NCBI RefSeq assembly: GCF_002018875.1
Contig: NZ_MVOL01000008.1
Location: forward strand, 310,001-374,000
Reading direction: 5' to 3'
Source: Pseudomonas sp. MF4836
Lineage (GTDB): Bacteria; Pseudomonadota; Gammaproteobacteria; Pseudomonadales; Pseudomonadaceae
DNA: 64,000 nucleotides
The position numbers were made by a program, and so were the translations under genes. The notes beneath the pieces were generated by a model. It saw nothing but the letters and a program-made list of their open reading frames with translations. It did not search any database and was not told the origin of the DNA. Positions 53,547-62,285 of the stretch are shown here, in pieces; within the stretch, counting starts at the first letter, position 1, and each line of letters begins with the position of its first letter.

Positions 53547-54313
53547 TGTTGTGCGTACACAACCTGCATGTCCTGCGCGGCAAAAAAGCGGTGCTGACGG
53601 CCATCGACCTTGAGCTCAAACCGGGTGAAGTGCTTGGCGTACTGGGCCCCAATGGCGCGGGCAAGAGCACCTTGCTGGGGGCGTTGTGTGGTGAGTTGCA
53701 GCCCGATCAGGGCCAGGTCCTCCTCGATCAGCGCGAACTGGCGCAATGGGGAGGCGCACAACGGGCCCAGCGGCTGGCGGTCTTGCCTCAACACTCAACG
53801 CTGGATTTTGCCTTTCGTGTGGAAGAGGTCGTAGGGATGGGGCGCTTGCCGCACCAGAGCGGGCGGGTCCGGGATGACGAAATCGTCCTTGAGGCCCTGC
53901 AAGCGGCAGACGCCGCCCATTTGCAAGGGCGCAGCTACCTCGCGCTGTCTGGCGGTGAGCGCCAGCGTGTTCACCTGGCGCGGGTGTTGGCTCAGCTATG
54001 GCCAGGGCAGGTGGGGCAGACGTTATTGCTCGATGAGCCCACCTCGGCCCTTGATCCCTTGCACCAGCACATCACCTTGCAGGCAATTCGGGCATTTGCC
54101 GATCGTGGGGTCGCGGTGCTGGTGATCCTGCATGATCTGAACCTGGCCGCGCGCTATTGTGACCGGGTGCTGCTGCTTCAGGGGGGCAGTCCCCATGCGC
54201 TGGACACTCCGGAGCAGGTCCTGCGCCCCGAGCCGCTCAAGGCGGTGTTTGGCCTGGAGGTGCTGGTGCAGGCACATCCGGAGCGCGGTCATCCCCTGAT
54301 CATTGCTCGTTGA
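53546..54313 (+). CDS. hmuV: Haem ABC transporter ATP-binding protein HmuV/PhuV
   Basis: The 255-residue ATPase shows Walker A GPNGAGKST (residues 34-42), the signature LSGGERQRV, and Walker B LLLDEPTSALD. The start shares one base with the hmuU stop. It powers haem import from the periplasm. Confidence 0.95.
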   Translation: MLCVHNLHVLRGKKAVLTAIDLELKPGEVLGVLGPNGAGKSTLLGALCGELQPDQGQVLLDQRELAQWGGAQRAQRLAVLPQHSTLDFAFRVEEVVGMGRLPHQSGRVRDDEIVLEALQAADAAHLQGRSYLALSGGERQRVHLARVLAQLWPGQVGQTLLLDEPTSALDPLHQHITLQAIRAFADRGVAVLVILHDLNLAARYCDRVLLLQGGSPHALDTPEQVLRPEPLKAVFGLEVLVQAHPERGHPLIIAR

Positions 54314-54334
54314 GCCATTTGCGGAGAGCGATCC

Positions 54335-55198
54335 ATGCGCGGGCTGATAGGGTTACTCGCGGTACTGCTGGTTGCGGGGTGCCAAGGCGTGGCGCTGCCG
54401 CCGTTACCTGAGGCGCAGCGGGCCAGCGAGATTATTGAGTTGCGCAGCGGACGGTCACTGTCAACTGCGGAGCTGGTCGAGCGACTGGCCCAGGCGCCCC
54501 GGGTGATTGTCGGCGAGCAGCACGACAATGCCGATCACCATGTCCTGCAGCTGTGGCTGATGCGGGCACTGGCCAGCCAACGCCCGCAAGGCAGCCTGTT
54601 GCTGGAGATGTTGGTTGCGCAGCAGCAATCGCGGGTCGATACCGTGCGTCAGCAATTGAAGTCCCAGGGTTGGCCCGAGGATTTGCCGGCGGCGCTGGCC
54701 TGGCAGCCGGGCTGGGATTGGGCCTTGTATGGGCCGATTGTGCGCTTCGCCCTGGCGCAGCCTTATCCACTGCTGGCGGCCAACCTGGACGCCAGCGAAA
54801 TTCGCCGTATTTATGCGCAGCCTCCGGTTCTGAGTGGCGTCCATGCCAACTCCCAGGCGGTCAAGGACCTTTTGCAGACCCAAATTCGCGATGCGCATTG
54901 CGGTTTGTTGCCCGAGAGCCAGGTGCCAGCCATGTTGGCGGTCCAGCAGCAGCGCGACCGGCGCATGGCCGAACGTTTATTGGCGGCGCCGGTTCCAGCA
55001 CTGTTTTTCACGGGGGCTTACCACGCCCGCAAGGATGTGGGAGTGCCGGTGCACCTGGCCGATCTCGGCGCGGCCCAGGGCACGGCGGTGCTGATTCTTG
55101 CCCAGCAGGGGACACCGGTGGCTGCCGACAGCGCCGATTACGTCTGGTACAGCGCACGGATGCCGGATCAGGATGACTGCGCGCCCTTGCGCAAATAA
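54335..55198 (+). CDS. phuW: ChaN/PhuW family lipoprotein
   Basis: The 287-residue lipoprotein has lipobox LVAGC (Cys16) and the ChaN haem-binding fold (RVIVGEQHDNADHHVLQLWL, QPGWDWALYGPIVRFAL, FFTGAYHARKDVGVP). It is the PhuW position in the P. aeruginosa phu locus. It follows hmuV by 21 bases and precedes prrF. Its role in haem or iron handling is inferred. Confidence 0.88.
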   Translation: MRGLIGLLAVLLVAGCQGVALPPLPEAQRASEIIELRSGRSLSTAELVERLAQAPRVIVGEQHDNADHHVLQLWLMRALASQRPQGSLLLEMLVAQQQSRVDTVRQQLKSQGWPEDLPAALAWQPGWDWALYGPIVRFALAQPYPLLAANLDASEIRRIYAQPPVLSGVHANSQAVKDLLQTQIRDAHCGLLPESQVPAMLAVQQQRDRRMAERLLAAPVPALFFTGAYHARKDVGVPVHLADLGAAQGTAVLILAQQGTPVAADSADYVWYSARMPDQDDCAPLRK

Positions 55199-55234
55199 AA
55201 CTAAGGCGTTGTTACCAGGCACTTTTCCACAGGC

Positions 55235-55348
55235 AAAAAAAGACCCGGCAAGAGCCGGGTCAAATAACCGTGATTAGCCTGATGAGGAGATAATCTGAGA
55301 GTCCGAACCACTGGTCTTCCAGGTTATCGACTGATCTCGCGACCAGTT
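55235..55348 (-). ncRNA. prrF: PrrF iron-regulated small RNA (single copy)
   Basis: On the minus strand this begins AACTGGTCGCGAGATCAG and continues with ACCTGGAAGACCAGTGG, CTCAGATTATCTCCTCATC and GGTTATTTGACCCGGC, closely matching PrrF RNAs. It ends in stem GACCCGGC/GCCGGGTC followed by T7 (55242-55261). Under low iron it represses non-essential iron proteins with Hfq. In P. aeruginosa two tandem copies lie here; only one is present. A strong Fur box is just upstream. Length is about 114 bases. Confidence 0.92.
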
Positions 55349-55350
55349 GT

Positions 55351-55369
55351 GATAATCATAACGATTCTC
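55351..55369 (-). promoter_or_regulatory. Fur box of prrF
   Basis: GATAATCATAACGATTCTC matches the Fur consensus at 15 of 19 positions and lies immediately before the PrrF start site, where repression would be effective. Confidence 0.9.
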
Positions 55370-55448
55370 ATTTCTATGTCAACAAAGGTTTTTCAAGTTT
55401 CTTTGATTTCTGCCAAACGCTCGTTTGGATTGCCCGTAAACAGTGGTC

Positions 55449-56249
55449 TCAGGCGCGGTTGCTCAGGGCGTGCAGCCGGGTGACTTCCTTGTTCAGCAGG
55501 TCGATGCGCCGTGCCATGCTCTCGATAAGGCTGTGGGCGATGCGCGGATTGCTCATGGTCAGGCTGAGAAACTGCTCCTTGGGAATCAGCATCACGGTGC
55601 TGGGCTCGCTGGCAATCACGCTGGCGCTGCGTTTTTCGCCGGTGAATACCGCCATCGCACCGAAGATTTCATCTTTGGGTACTTCACCGACGTTGTGACC
55701 GTCGACATAGGCCTGCGCATGGCCTTCGATGATCACGAACACATGGTCGGCCTCATCGCCCTGATGGATCAGCACCTCGCCAGTGTCCACCCGCCTGAAG
55801 CCGTTGCTGCTGCGAAACTCCGGTGGTTTCAGCCGCGCCACCGCGTCCGCGAGCAGGGCAGTCTGGCCAAGCAGGTATTGCAGGAACAGTTCGGCGCGCT
55901 GCTCGTCGGCGTAGATATGCTGGAACACCGCCGAACGCAGGTACGGAATCAGGCTCAACTCGGTCTCGCAGCGCAAATGCCAGGCTGGCTGCTCACTGCC
56001 GCGCCGTAGCCCAAGCAGGTCACCCTCATGCAGATAGAACAGCGGGCGCTGGTCGATGCTGGCCTGCACCTGGCCACTTTCGAGTAGGAACAACTGATGT
56101 CCCGCAAGCACACTGGAGAGGTCCTGGGTGGCGTCGATCAGCACATGATCGCCTGCCGGAGCCAGGCCTTCCAGCAGCTGTGTCGGGATACTTTGCAGTC
56201 GATTGATCAGGCTGTCGGCATACGCCGGTTGTTCCCCCAGTAAGTACAT
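55449..56249 (-). CDS. cbpA: CbpA-like cyclic nucleotide-binding domain protein
   Basis: The 266-residue protein has a degenerate N-terminal cNMP-like half and a clear C-terminal cyclic nucleotide-binding domain (about 150-230). In the phosphate-binding cassette, FGAMAVFTGEKRSASV (196-211) keeps Arg207 but has Ala where CRP-type domains usually have Glu after FG. It lies beside prrF and phuW as PA4704/CbpA does. There is no DNA-binding HTH. A GAGGGGG site sets ATG 56249. Affinity for cAMP is uncertain. Confidence 0.82.
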   Translation of the reverse strand: MYLLGEQPAYADSLINRLQSIPTQLLEGLAPAGDHVLIDATQDLSSVLAGHQLFLLESGQVQASIDQRPLFYLHEGDLLGLRRGSEQPAWHLRCETELSLIPYLRSAVFQHIYADEQRAELFLQYLLGQTALLADAVARLKPPEFRSSNGFRRVDTGEVLIHQGDEADHVFVIIEGHAQAYVDGHNVGEVPKDEIFGAMAVFTGEKRSASVIASEPSTVMLIPKEQFLSLTMSNPRIAHSLIESMARRIDLLNKEVTRLHALSNRA

Positions 56250-56266
56250 GCAGCCCCCTCGCGAGG

Positions 56267-56539
56267 TCAGTTCTGATGGCGCGCGGAAATCGCTTCCAGC
56301 TGCCGGTTCAGCGCTTCTTTGCGCTCGGCCGGAATGTCGTTCCAATGCACATCCATCAATGCACCTTCAATGGCATACAGCAGAACTTTCGAGGCACGAA
56401 AGCCGCGGGTGCGTACAGCCCTGTAAGCATCCACCGCGCCCAGGCGACGCAAGTCCGACGCACTATGGATACCCACTGCATGCAGCCATTGTGCGGACGT
56501 CTTGCCAAGGTTTTTCAGATGTTGCAGTTCATCATTCAT
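56267..56539 (-). CDS. TfoX/Sxy C-terminal domain protein
   Basis: The 90-residue protein consists of a TfoX C-terminal helix-hairpin-helix-like domain (LKNLGKTSAQWLHAVGIHSASDLRRLGAVDAYRAV). It lacks the N-terminal half of the competence regulator TfoX/Sxy. An AGGAGG site lies 4 bases before ATG 56539. It is next to cbpA in pseudomonads. Function unknown. Confidence 0.85.
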   Translation of the reverse strand: MNDELQHLKNLGKTSAQWLHAVGIHSASDLRRLGAVDAYRAVRTRGFRASKVLLYAIEGALMDVHWNDIPAERKEALNRQLEAISARHQN

Positions 56540-56755
56540 CAAGCCTCCTTGCGACGGCCGAATGGTGCGTGGGCAAGTCTCAGAGGAGTGTAGCGCTCAG
56601 TAGGAAAAGCGCTGTTCTTTGGTCGGTTTCAACGCAAATGCTTCTAAGCCGGACGCTGCGGGGCGCTCGGTGGGGCATTTGGGGGGAGCAAAAGAAGAGG
56701 CAAAGCGAGGAGTCCAGCGCAAATCCTGGGGCGCCGGACCTGTAGCAGCAGGTTG

Positions 56756-57100
56756 TTACTTGGTGCGATAACGCAGGCGGGTGCCGAAATTGACCGACAT
56801 GAGAATTTCATCTGCCGTCAGTTCCGGAGGAAAGTAGGTCCCGGAGATCTGCGCATGGGACAGGCTGGCGCCTTCCATGGCCGAACTGCGCAAATCCAGG
56901 CCGCGCAAATCGGCGGAGCGGAAATAGGCGTCGGTGAAATCGATACCCTCGGCGTTCAGATCGCGCAGGTCGAGGCCACGAAAGTCGCCGCCACGCATGT
57001 CGATCGGCTGGTCCGTTGGGCGTTCGCGGTTGAATCCGGTGATGTCATCTTTGTGCAGCAGGGCGTACAGCGGGGTGTCGAGAAGCTTTGGTTGGCTCAT
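56756..57100 (-). CDS. Pentapeptide repeat protein
   Basis: The 114-residue protein contains A(D/N)LxX-type pentapeptide repeats in its middle (GGDFRGLDLRDLNAEGIDF, DAYFRSADLRGLDLRSSA). It may form a short right-handed beta-helix. The start at ATG 57100 gives MSQPKLLDTPLYALLHKDD. A role is unknown; some such proteins mimic DNA, but this one is small. Confidence 0.85.
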   Translation of the reverse strand: MSQPKLLDTPLYALLHKDDITGFNRERPTDQPIDMRGGDFRGLDLRDLNAEGIDFTDAYFRSADLRGLDLRSSAMEGASLSHAQISGTYFPPELTADEILMSVNFGTRLRYRTK

Positions 57101-57150
57101 GGCAACGTCACCTGTTGGATTTATGACGCCATTATAGTGCCACTGTTTTT

Positions 57151-57181
57151 CAGCCGCGAAGTCTTTCCCTCTTCGCGGCTG
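57151..57181. repeat. Inverted repeat between the pentapeptide and kinase-fusion genes
   Basis: CAGCCGCGAAG pairs perfectly with CTTCGCGGCTG around a nine-base loop. Neither strand has a clear T-run after the stem, so it is at best a weak terminator of the kinase-fusion gene. Confidence 0.5.
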
Positions 57182-57191
57182 AAATAGTTGC

Positions 57192-58748
57192 TTACAGGCC
57201 TGGCAGACGCTGGCGAATATTCGCCACCAGCGCGTCGAGGCTTCCGCTTTCATTGGTTTCCACGCGCTTGCTGCGCAGTACTTCTTCGGCGCTCAGCGGT
57301 TCGCGATTGGCCTGCTGAGCTTCGATGACGGCCAGGTTGGCATCCGATGGGTCGTTTTGATCCGCCTGACGCTGCGCCAACCAGCTGGCGATGACCGCGG
57401 GTGGAGCATTGCAGTCGATGATCAGGCAGGGCGCGCCAGTGGCTTCGGCCACCTGGGCAGCCGCATCGCGTTGCGCACGTTTGAGGTAAGTGGCATCGAT
57501 GACCACCGGAAAACCGGCCCGCAGGATGATGTCGGCGATTTCGTGCAGGCGTGCGTAAGTCGCAGCACTGGCGTCGCTGCTGTAAATGCCAGCATTCGGG
57601 TCGTTTTGCACTTGCTGCTCACCGAACAGGCGCTTGCGCTCGACATCGGAACGCAGGCGCACTGCGCCCAGGGCCTCGACCAGGCGCATGGCGACGTGGC
57701 TTTTACCGACAGCAGACACACCGCAGGTGATCGCCATGAACCGCGAAGGGATGGTGCTGTAGCTTTCCGCCAGGTTGGCGTAGTTGCGGTATTGGCGCAG
57801 GGTGGTGGCACGCTGCACCGGAGTGGCGTCGGCCGGCATGCTGAACAGGCTGACCTTGGCCCGGACCAGGGCACGGTAGGCTTTATAGAAGTTCAGCAAC
57901 TCCAGGCCTTGATAGTCGCCGGTCAGCTCCAGGTACTGGCTGATAAAGCGGCGAGCGAGACTTTTCAGGCCACGGTCTTCAAGGTCCATCGCCAGGAAGC
58001 CGGTATCGGCATAGACGTCGGTGAAGCGGAACGGTTCGTTGAATTCGATGCAGTCGAAAATCACTACCTGGCCGTCGATCACGGTGGCGTTGCCCAGGTG
58101 GATATCACCGTGGCATTCGCGAATGAAACCGTCAGCCTTGCGCTGGGCGAACAGTGGCTTGAGGCGTTCGAAGCTGCTTTCGGCCCAGGCCTGCAACGCA
58201 TCCAGTTGCTGCAGGTCAGCCTTGTCGCTGAGGAAAGGGCGGATCTGCTCGAAGTTCTGCCGCACCGGTGCCATCACGCTGTCCGGCGTGCCAGCTTCGT
58301 GATCGGCTGGAACACGCGGTGCGTTGAGGTGGAACTGGGCAATCTGCTTGGCCATCTGGTCGATATGCGCGGCGGTCAGTTCGCCGTTGGCTTGCAGTGT
58401 GCTGAGCAGTTGGCTTTGCGGGAACTGACGCATTTTCAGGGCATAGTCGACAACCGGCCCGCTGCCACCAAACTCTGGGGCCTCGGCGCTGCCGGTGATC
58501 GGCAGCACTTCAAGGTACAAATCTTCGGTCAGGCGCTGATTCAAACGCAGCTCTTCGCCACAGAAATGCTCGCGAGCCTCGAGGCCGGTGAAGTCGAGGA
58601 AGCCGAAATTGACCGGTTTCTTCACTTTATAAGCAAAGGGGCCAGTGAGCAGCACCCAGGAAATGTGGGTCTCGATGACCTGGAACCCGTCGACGGGGTG
58701 TGGATAAAGGGCCGGGTTTTGCAGGGCGGCGATCAGGGACTGGCTCAC
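57192..58748 (-). CDS. Fused aminoglycoside phosphotransferase-like / P-loop kinase protein
   Basis: The 518-residue product joins a phosphotransferase (APH)-like domain to a C-terminal P-loop domain. The first (about 1-320) has the catalytic loop ECHGDIHLGNATVID and the metal site FDCIEFNEP. The second (about 330-518) has Walker A GVSAVGKSH and an AAA-like fold resembling zeta-toxin/gluconate-kinase ATPases. Such fusions are widespread in pseudomonads next to mrcB; substrates are unknown. It is not evidence of antibiotic resistance. Confidence 0.87.
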   Translation of the reverse strand: MSQSLIAALQNPALYPHPVDGFQVIETHISWVLLTGPFAYKVKKPVNFGFLDFTGLEAREHFCGEELRLNQRLTEDLYLEVLPITGSAEAPEFGGSGPVVDYALKMRQFPQSQLLSTLQANGELTAAHIDQMAKQIAQFHLNAPRVPADHEAGTPDSVMAPVRQNFEQIRPFLSDKADLQQLDALQAWAESSFERLKPLFAQRKADGFIRECHGDIHLGNATVIDGQVVIFDCIEFNEPFRFTDVYADTGFLAMDLEDRGLKSLARRFISQYLELTGDYQGLELLNFYKAYRALVRAKVSLFSMPADATPVQRATTLRQYRNYANLAESYSTIPSRFMAITCGVSAVGKSHVAMRLVEALGAVRLRSDVERKRLFGEQQVQNDPNAGIYSSDASAATYARLHEIADIILRAGFPVVIDATYLKRAQRDAAAQVAEATGAPCLIIDCNAPPAVIASWLAQRQADQNDPSDANLAVIEAQQANREPLSAEEVLRSKRVETNESGSLDALVANIRQRLPGL

Positions 58749-58865
58749 AGGCGATCCTTCAGAGACGGAGAAAATTCAAGGCCGTCATTATGGCCGCTCG
58801 GGGGGCTGACGCAAACCTCGGGACGCTCCTGTTGAGTATGAATAAAGTGCGTATAATCCGCCGCC

Positions 58866-61190
58866 ATGACTCGTACTCGATCCCCTCGCTCCGCTAAAAA
58901 ACGTCCCTCTGGTGGCCTGCGCCCCTGGCTGGGCTGGGCTCTTAAGCTCAGTCTGGTCGGCTTGGTGGTGCTCGCCGGCTTTGCGGTTTATCTCGACGCT
59001 ATCGTCCAGGAGAAATTCTCCGGCAAGCGCTGGACTATTCCGGCCAAGGTCTACGCCCGGCCGTTGGAACTGTTCGTCGGCCAGAAGCTGAGCAAGGAAG
59101 ACTTCCTCACCGAACTCGACGCTCTGGGCTATCGCCGCGAAAGCGTGGCCAACGGCCCGGGGGCGGCGGCCGTGAATGGCAATGTCGTGGATTTGAATAC
59201 CCGCGGCTTTCAGTTCTATGAGGGCCTGGAGCAGGCGCAGCCGGTACGGGTGCGGTTTTCCGGTGACTATGTAGCCGAGCTGGCGGGAGCCAAGGGGTCG
59301 AAACTGGCGGTGGTGCGCCTGGAGCCCTTGCTGATTGGCGGGTTGTATCCGAAGAACCTCGAAGACCGGATCCTGATCAAGATCGATCAGGTCCCGCCGT
59401 ACCTGCTGGAAACCCTGGTGACCGTGGAAGACCGGGACTTCTACCATCACTTTGGCGTCTCGCCGAAGTCGATTGCCCGGGCGGTCTGGGTCAACACCTC
59501 GTCCGGAAAGATGCGTCAGGGCGGTAGTACCTTGACCCAGCAGTTGGTAAAGAACTTTTACCTGACCAACGAGCGCAGCCTGTCACGCAAACTCACCGAG
59601 GCCATGATGGCCCTGCTGCTTGAGATGCATTACGACAAGCGCGAGATTCTCGAGGCCTACCTCAACGAGGTTTTCGTCGGGCAGGACGGTCAGCGCGCGG
59701 TGCATGGTTTCGGTCTGGCCAGTCAGTTCTTCTTCAGTCAGCCGCTGTCCGAACTCAAGTTGCACCAGGTGGCTTTGCTGGTGGGCATGGTCAAGGGGCC
59801 TTCGGCCTACAACCCTCGGCGGTATCCGGAGCGCGCGCTTGAACGGCGCAACCTGGTGCTCGACCTGCTGGCGCAACAAGGCGTCGCCACGCCCGAGCAA
59901 GTTGAAGCAGCGAAGAAGATGCCGCTGGGCGTGACCAAACGCGGCAGCCTTGCCGACAGCTCATTCCCGGGTTTCCTCGACCTGGTCAAGCGTCAATTGC
60001 GTGAAGACTACCGCGACGAAGACTTGACCGAGGAAGGGCTGCGTATTTTCACCAGCTTCGACCCGATCCTGCAGATGAAGGCCGAAGCCTCGGTCAACGA
60101 CACCTTCAAGCGCCTGGCAGGGCGCAAGGGGTCCGAGGATGTCGAAGCCGCGATGGTCGTGACCAACCCGGAAACCGGAGAGGTTCAGGCCATGATTGGC
60201 AGCCGCCAGGCCAGCTTTGCCGGTTTCAACCGGGCGCTGGACGCAGTTCGCCCGATCGGCTCGCTGATCAAGCCGGCGGTCTACCTGACAGCGCTGGAAA
60301 AACCCAGTCAGTACACCCTGACCAGTTGGTTGTCCGATGAGGCGTTCTCGGTCAAAGGCGCGGACGGCCAGGTATGGAAGCCGCAGAACTACGATCGCCG
60401 CTCCCACGGTACGGTATTCCTCTATCAGGGCCTGGCTCATTCCTACAACCTGTCGACCGCCCGTCTTGGCCTGGAAGTCGGCGTCCCGAACGTGCTCAAG
60501 ACCCTGGCGCGGCTGGGCGTTTCCCGCGAATTCCCGGCATTCCCTTCGATGCTGCTGGGGGCGGGCGGCTTGAGTCCGATGGAAGTGGCGACCATGTACC
60601 AGACCCTGGCCAACGGCGGTTTCAACACGCCGATGCGCGGGATCCGCAGCGTGCTGACGGCCGAGGGCGAGCCGCTCAAACGCTACCCGTTCCAGATCCA
60701 GCAGCGTTTTGACCCAGGTTCGATTTACCTGATCCAGAGCGCCATGCAGCGGGTGATGCGTGAAGGTACTGGCAGCTCGGTCTATAACGTGCTGCCCAAA
60801 TCCCTGGCGTTGGCGGGCAAGACCGGTACAAGTAACGATTCGCGCGACAGTTGGTTTGCCGGGTTCAGCCAGGATCTGCTGGCCGTGGTCTGGCTGGGGC
60901 GTGACGATAACGGCAAGACGCCGTTCACCGGTGCCACCGGCGCACTGCAGGTCTGGACCAGTTTTATGCGCAAGGCCGACCCATTGCCGCTGGATATGCC
61001 ACAACCGGATAACGTGGTTCAGGCATGGGTCGATTCCCGGACCGGACAGGGCTCCGATGCCAACTGTCCGGGAGCGGTGCAGATGCCGTATATTCGCGGC
61101 AGCGAACCGCCTCCCGGCGCTGCGTGCGGTGGCGAAAGCCCTGCATCCGGCGACTCGGTGTCGGATTGGATCAAAGGCTGGATGAACTAA
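58866..61190 (+). CDS. mrcB: Penicillin-binding protein 1b
   Basis: The 774-residue bifunctional peptidoglycan synthase has a cytoplasmic basic tail, one membrane helix (residues ~20-45), a UB2H-like region and a transglycosylase with catalytic Glu188 (VEDRDFY). GGSTLTQQLVKN follows. The transpeptidase has the nucleophile Ser466 (PIGSLIKP), SYN in HSYNLSTARLG, and KTG beginning at Lys652. It acts in cell wall growth in the periplasm. It is followed by an lpoP-like gene 16 bases on. Confidence 0.97.
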   Translation: MTRTRSPRSAKKRPSGGLRPWLGWALKLSLVGLVVLAGFAVYLDAIVQEKFSGKRWTIPAKVYARPLELFVGQKLSKEDFLTELDALGYRRESVANGPGAAAVNGNVVDLNTRGFQFYEGLEQAQPVRVRFSGDYVAELAGAKGSKLAVVRLEPLLIGGLYPKNLEDRILIKIDQVPPYLLETLVTVEDRDFYHHFGVSPKSIARAVWVNTSSGKMRQGGSTLTQQLVKNFYLTNERSLSRKLTEAMMALLLEMHYDKREILEAYLNEVFVGQDGQRAVHGFGLASQFFFSQPLSELKLHQVALLVGMVKGPSAYNPRRYPERALERRNLVLDLLAQQGVATPEQVEAAKKMPLGVTKRGSLADSSFPGFLDLVKRQLREDYRDEDLTEEGLRIFTSFDPILQMKAEASVNDTFKRLAGRKGSEDVEAAMVVTNPETGEVQAMIGSRQASFAGFNRALDAVRPIGSLIKPAVYLTALEKPSQYTLTSWLSDEAFSVKGADGQVWKPQNYDRRSHGTVFLYQGLAHSYNLSTARLGLEVGVPNVLKTLARLGVSREFPAFPSMLLGAGGLSPMEVATMYQTLANGGFNTPMRGIRSVLTAEGEPLKRYPFQIQQRFDPGSIYLIQSAMQRVMREGTGSSVYNVLPKSLALAGKTGTSNDSRDSWFAGFSQDLLAVVWLGRDDNGKTPFTGATGALQVWTSFMRKADPLPLDMPQPDNVVQAWVDSRTGQGSDANCPGAVQMPYIRGSEPPPGAACGGESPASGDSVSDWIKGWMN

Positions 61191-61206
61191 GCGAAGAGGG
61201 TTTGAC

Positions 61207-61917
61207 GTGAACAAGTGGTGGGTTCCAGCTATTACAGCTCTGGCTTTGCTCAACGGCTGCTCCAGTGTGCAGCGCGGTTCGATCCCGGTGGTCGATGCCG
61301 GTACTGCGGTCTCCAACAGTGAGCGGATTTCGGCTAACGGCGGCTTCCGGCAGACGACTATCAAGCGTCCGGCTCAGGCGCAGTCGCAGAATATCCCGCA
61401 GGATTCCGGCGTGGTGGTGATGGTGCCAGGAGGCGGTGCGACGACATCGGCCCCTATCAGCTCATCGCCTATTACCCCGGGTCCGATTATTCCAGGGCCG
61501 GTTGATTCGGCGCCGATCAACCAGGGCACCTACAACATGCCGTCGAGTTCGATCCCGTCGGCCAGCGCCGGCGGTTTGTCGGCGGACGAGCAGTTGGATG
61601 GTCCGGTGCTGGCCTTGCTCAGTACCGCCCAGCAACAGCAGGCCAGCGGTGACCTGAATGGCGCCTCGTCGAGCCTTGAGCGAGCGCAACGGGTAGCCCC
61701 GCGCGAGCCACAGGTGCTCTACCGTCTGGCGCAGGTGCGCATGGAGCAGGGCGACGCGCCTCAGGCCGAACAGTTCGCTCGCCGTGGGCTGACCCTGGCT
61801 TCCGGTCGTCCGGCCCTGCAGGCTAGCTTGTGGGGGCTGATCGCCCAGGCGCGCGAGAAGCAGGGCGATGCCGCCGGCGCCGCGCTGGCTCGTCAAAAAG
61901 CCAAGGTCGCACTCTGA
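61207..61917 (+). CDS. lpoP: LpoP-like outer membrane lipoprotein with TPR domain
   Basis: The 236-residue lipoprotein has lipobox LLNGC (Cys18), a long low-complexity Pro/Ser/Gly linker (about 60-120), and a C-terminal TPR-like region (LSTAQQQQASGDLNGASSSLERA, VLYRLAQVRMEQGDAPQAEQFARRGL). An outer-membrane lipoprotein of this build activates PBP1b in P. aeruginosa, and the gene follows mrcB directly. The activator role is inferred. Its stop overlaps the yqcC start. Confidence 0.8.
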   Translation: MNKWWVPAITALALLNGCSSVQRGSIPVVDAGTAVSNSERISANGGFRQTTIKRPAQAQSQNIPQDSGVVVMVPGGGATTSAPISSSPITPGPIIPGPVDSAPINQGTYNMPSSSIPSASAGGLSADEQLDGPVLALLSTAQQQQASGDLNGASSSLERAQRVAPREPQVLYRLAQVRMEQGDAPQAEQFARRGLTLASGRPALQASLWGLIAQAREKQGDAAGAALARQKAKVAL

Positions 61918-62252
61918 TGGATGGGCGCTTTCCCGAGATCGCCGAACAGTTGCTGCTGATCGAGCGTGAACTGCGGCTGCTGGGGTTGTGGGATGAGGTT
62001 TCGCCCAGTGCCGAAGCCTTGTCCAGCCAAGAACCGTTCAGCGTCGACACGCTGGATTTCGAGCAGTGGCTGCAGTGGATTTTCCTGCCGCGCATGAAAC
62101 TGATTCTGGAGCAGGACCTGCCGTTGCCCAATGCCTCGGGCATTCAGGAAATGGCCGAAATGGTCTTCGCCAGTCGGGACATGCAAGGCCGGGATCGGCA
62201 ATTGCAGGTCTTGCTCAAAGAGTTCGATCAACTGATCGTTGCCACGCGCTGA
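61917..62252 (+). CDS. YqcC family protein (DUF446)
   Basis: The 111-residue protein matches the YqcC/DUF446 family: LIERELRLLGLWDE at the start, then FSVDTLDFEQWLQWIFLPRM. It has no signal peptide. In other bacteria yqcC lies beside truC. The start overlaps the lpoP stop (TGATG). Function is unknown; helical bundle fold. Confidence 0.9.
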   Translation: MDGRFPEIAEQLLLIERELRLLGLWDEVSPSAEALSSQEPFSVDTLDFEQWLQWIFLPRMKLILEQDLPLPNASGIQEMAEMVFASRDMQGRDRQLQVLLKEFDQLIVATR

Positions 62253-62258
62253 ACCTCA

Positions 62259-62285
62259 ACCGCCAGTTTTCACTGGCGGTTTTTC
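62259..62285 (+). terminator. Intrinsic terminator of the mrcB-lpoP-yqcC operon
   Basis: The stem ACCGCCAGT/ACTGGCGGT with loop TTTC is followed by TTTTC. Seven bases past the yqcC stop. Confidence 0.92.

Noticed and set aside
57192..58748. Antibiotic resistance gene call for the APH-like domain
   Set aside because: The fused architecture and chromosomal core context indicate a housekeeping family rather than an aminoglycoside kinase.
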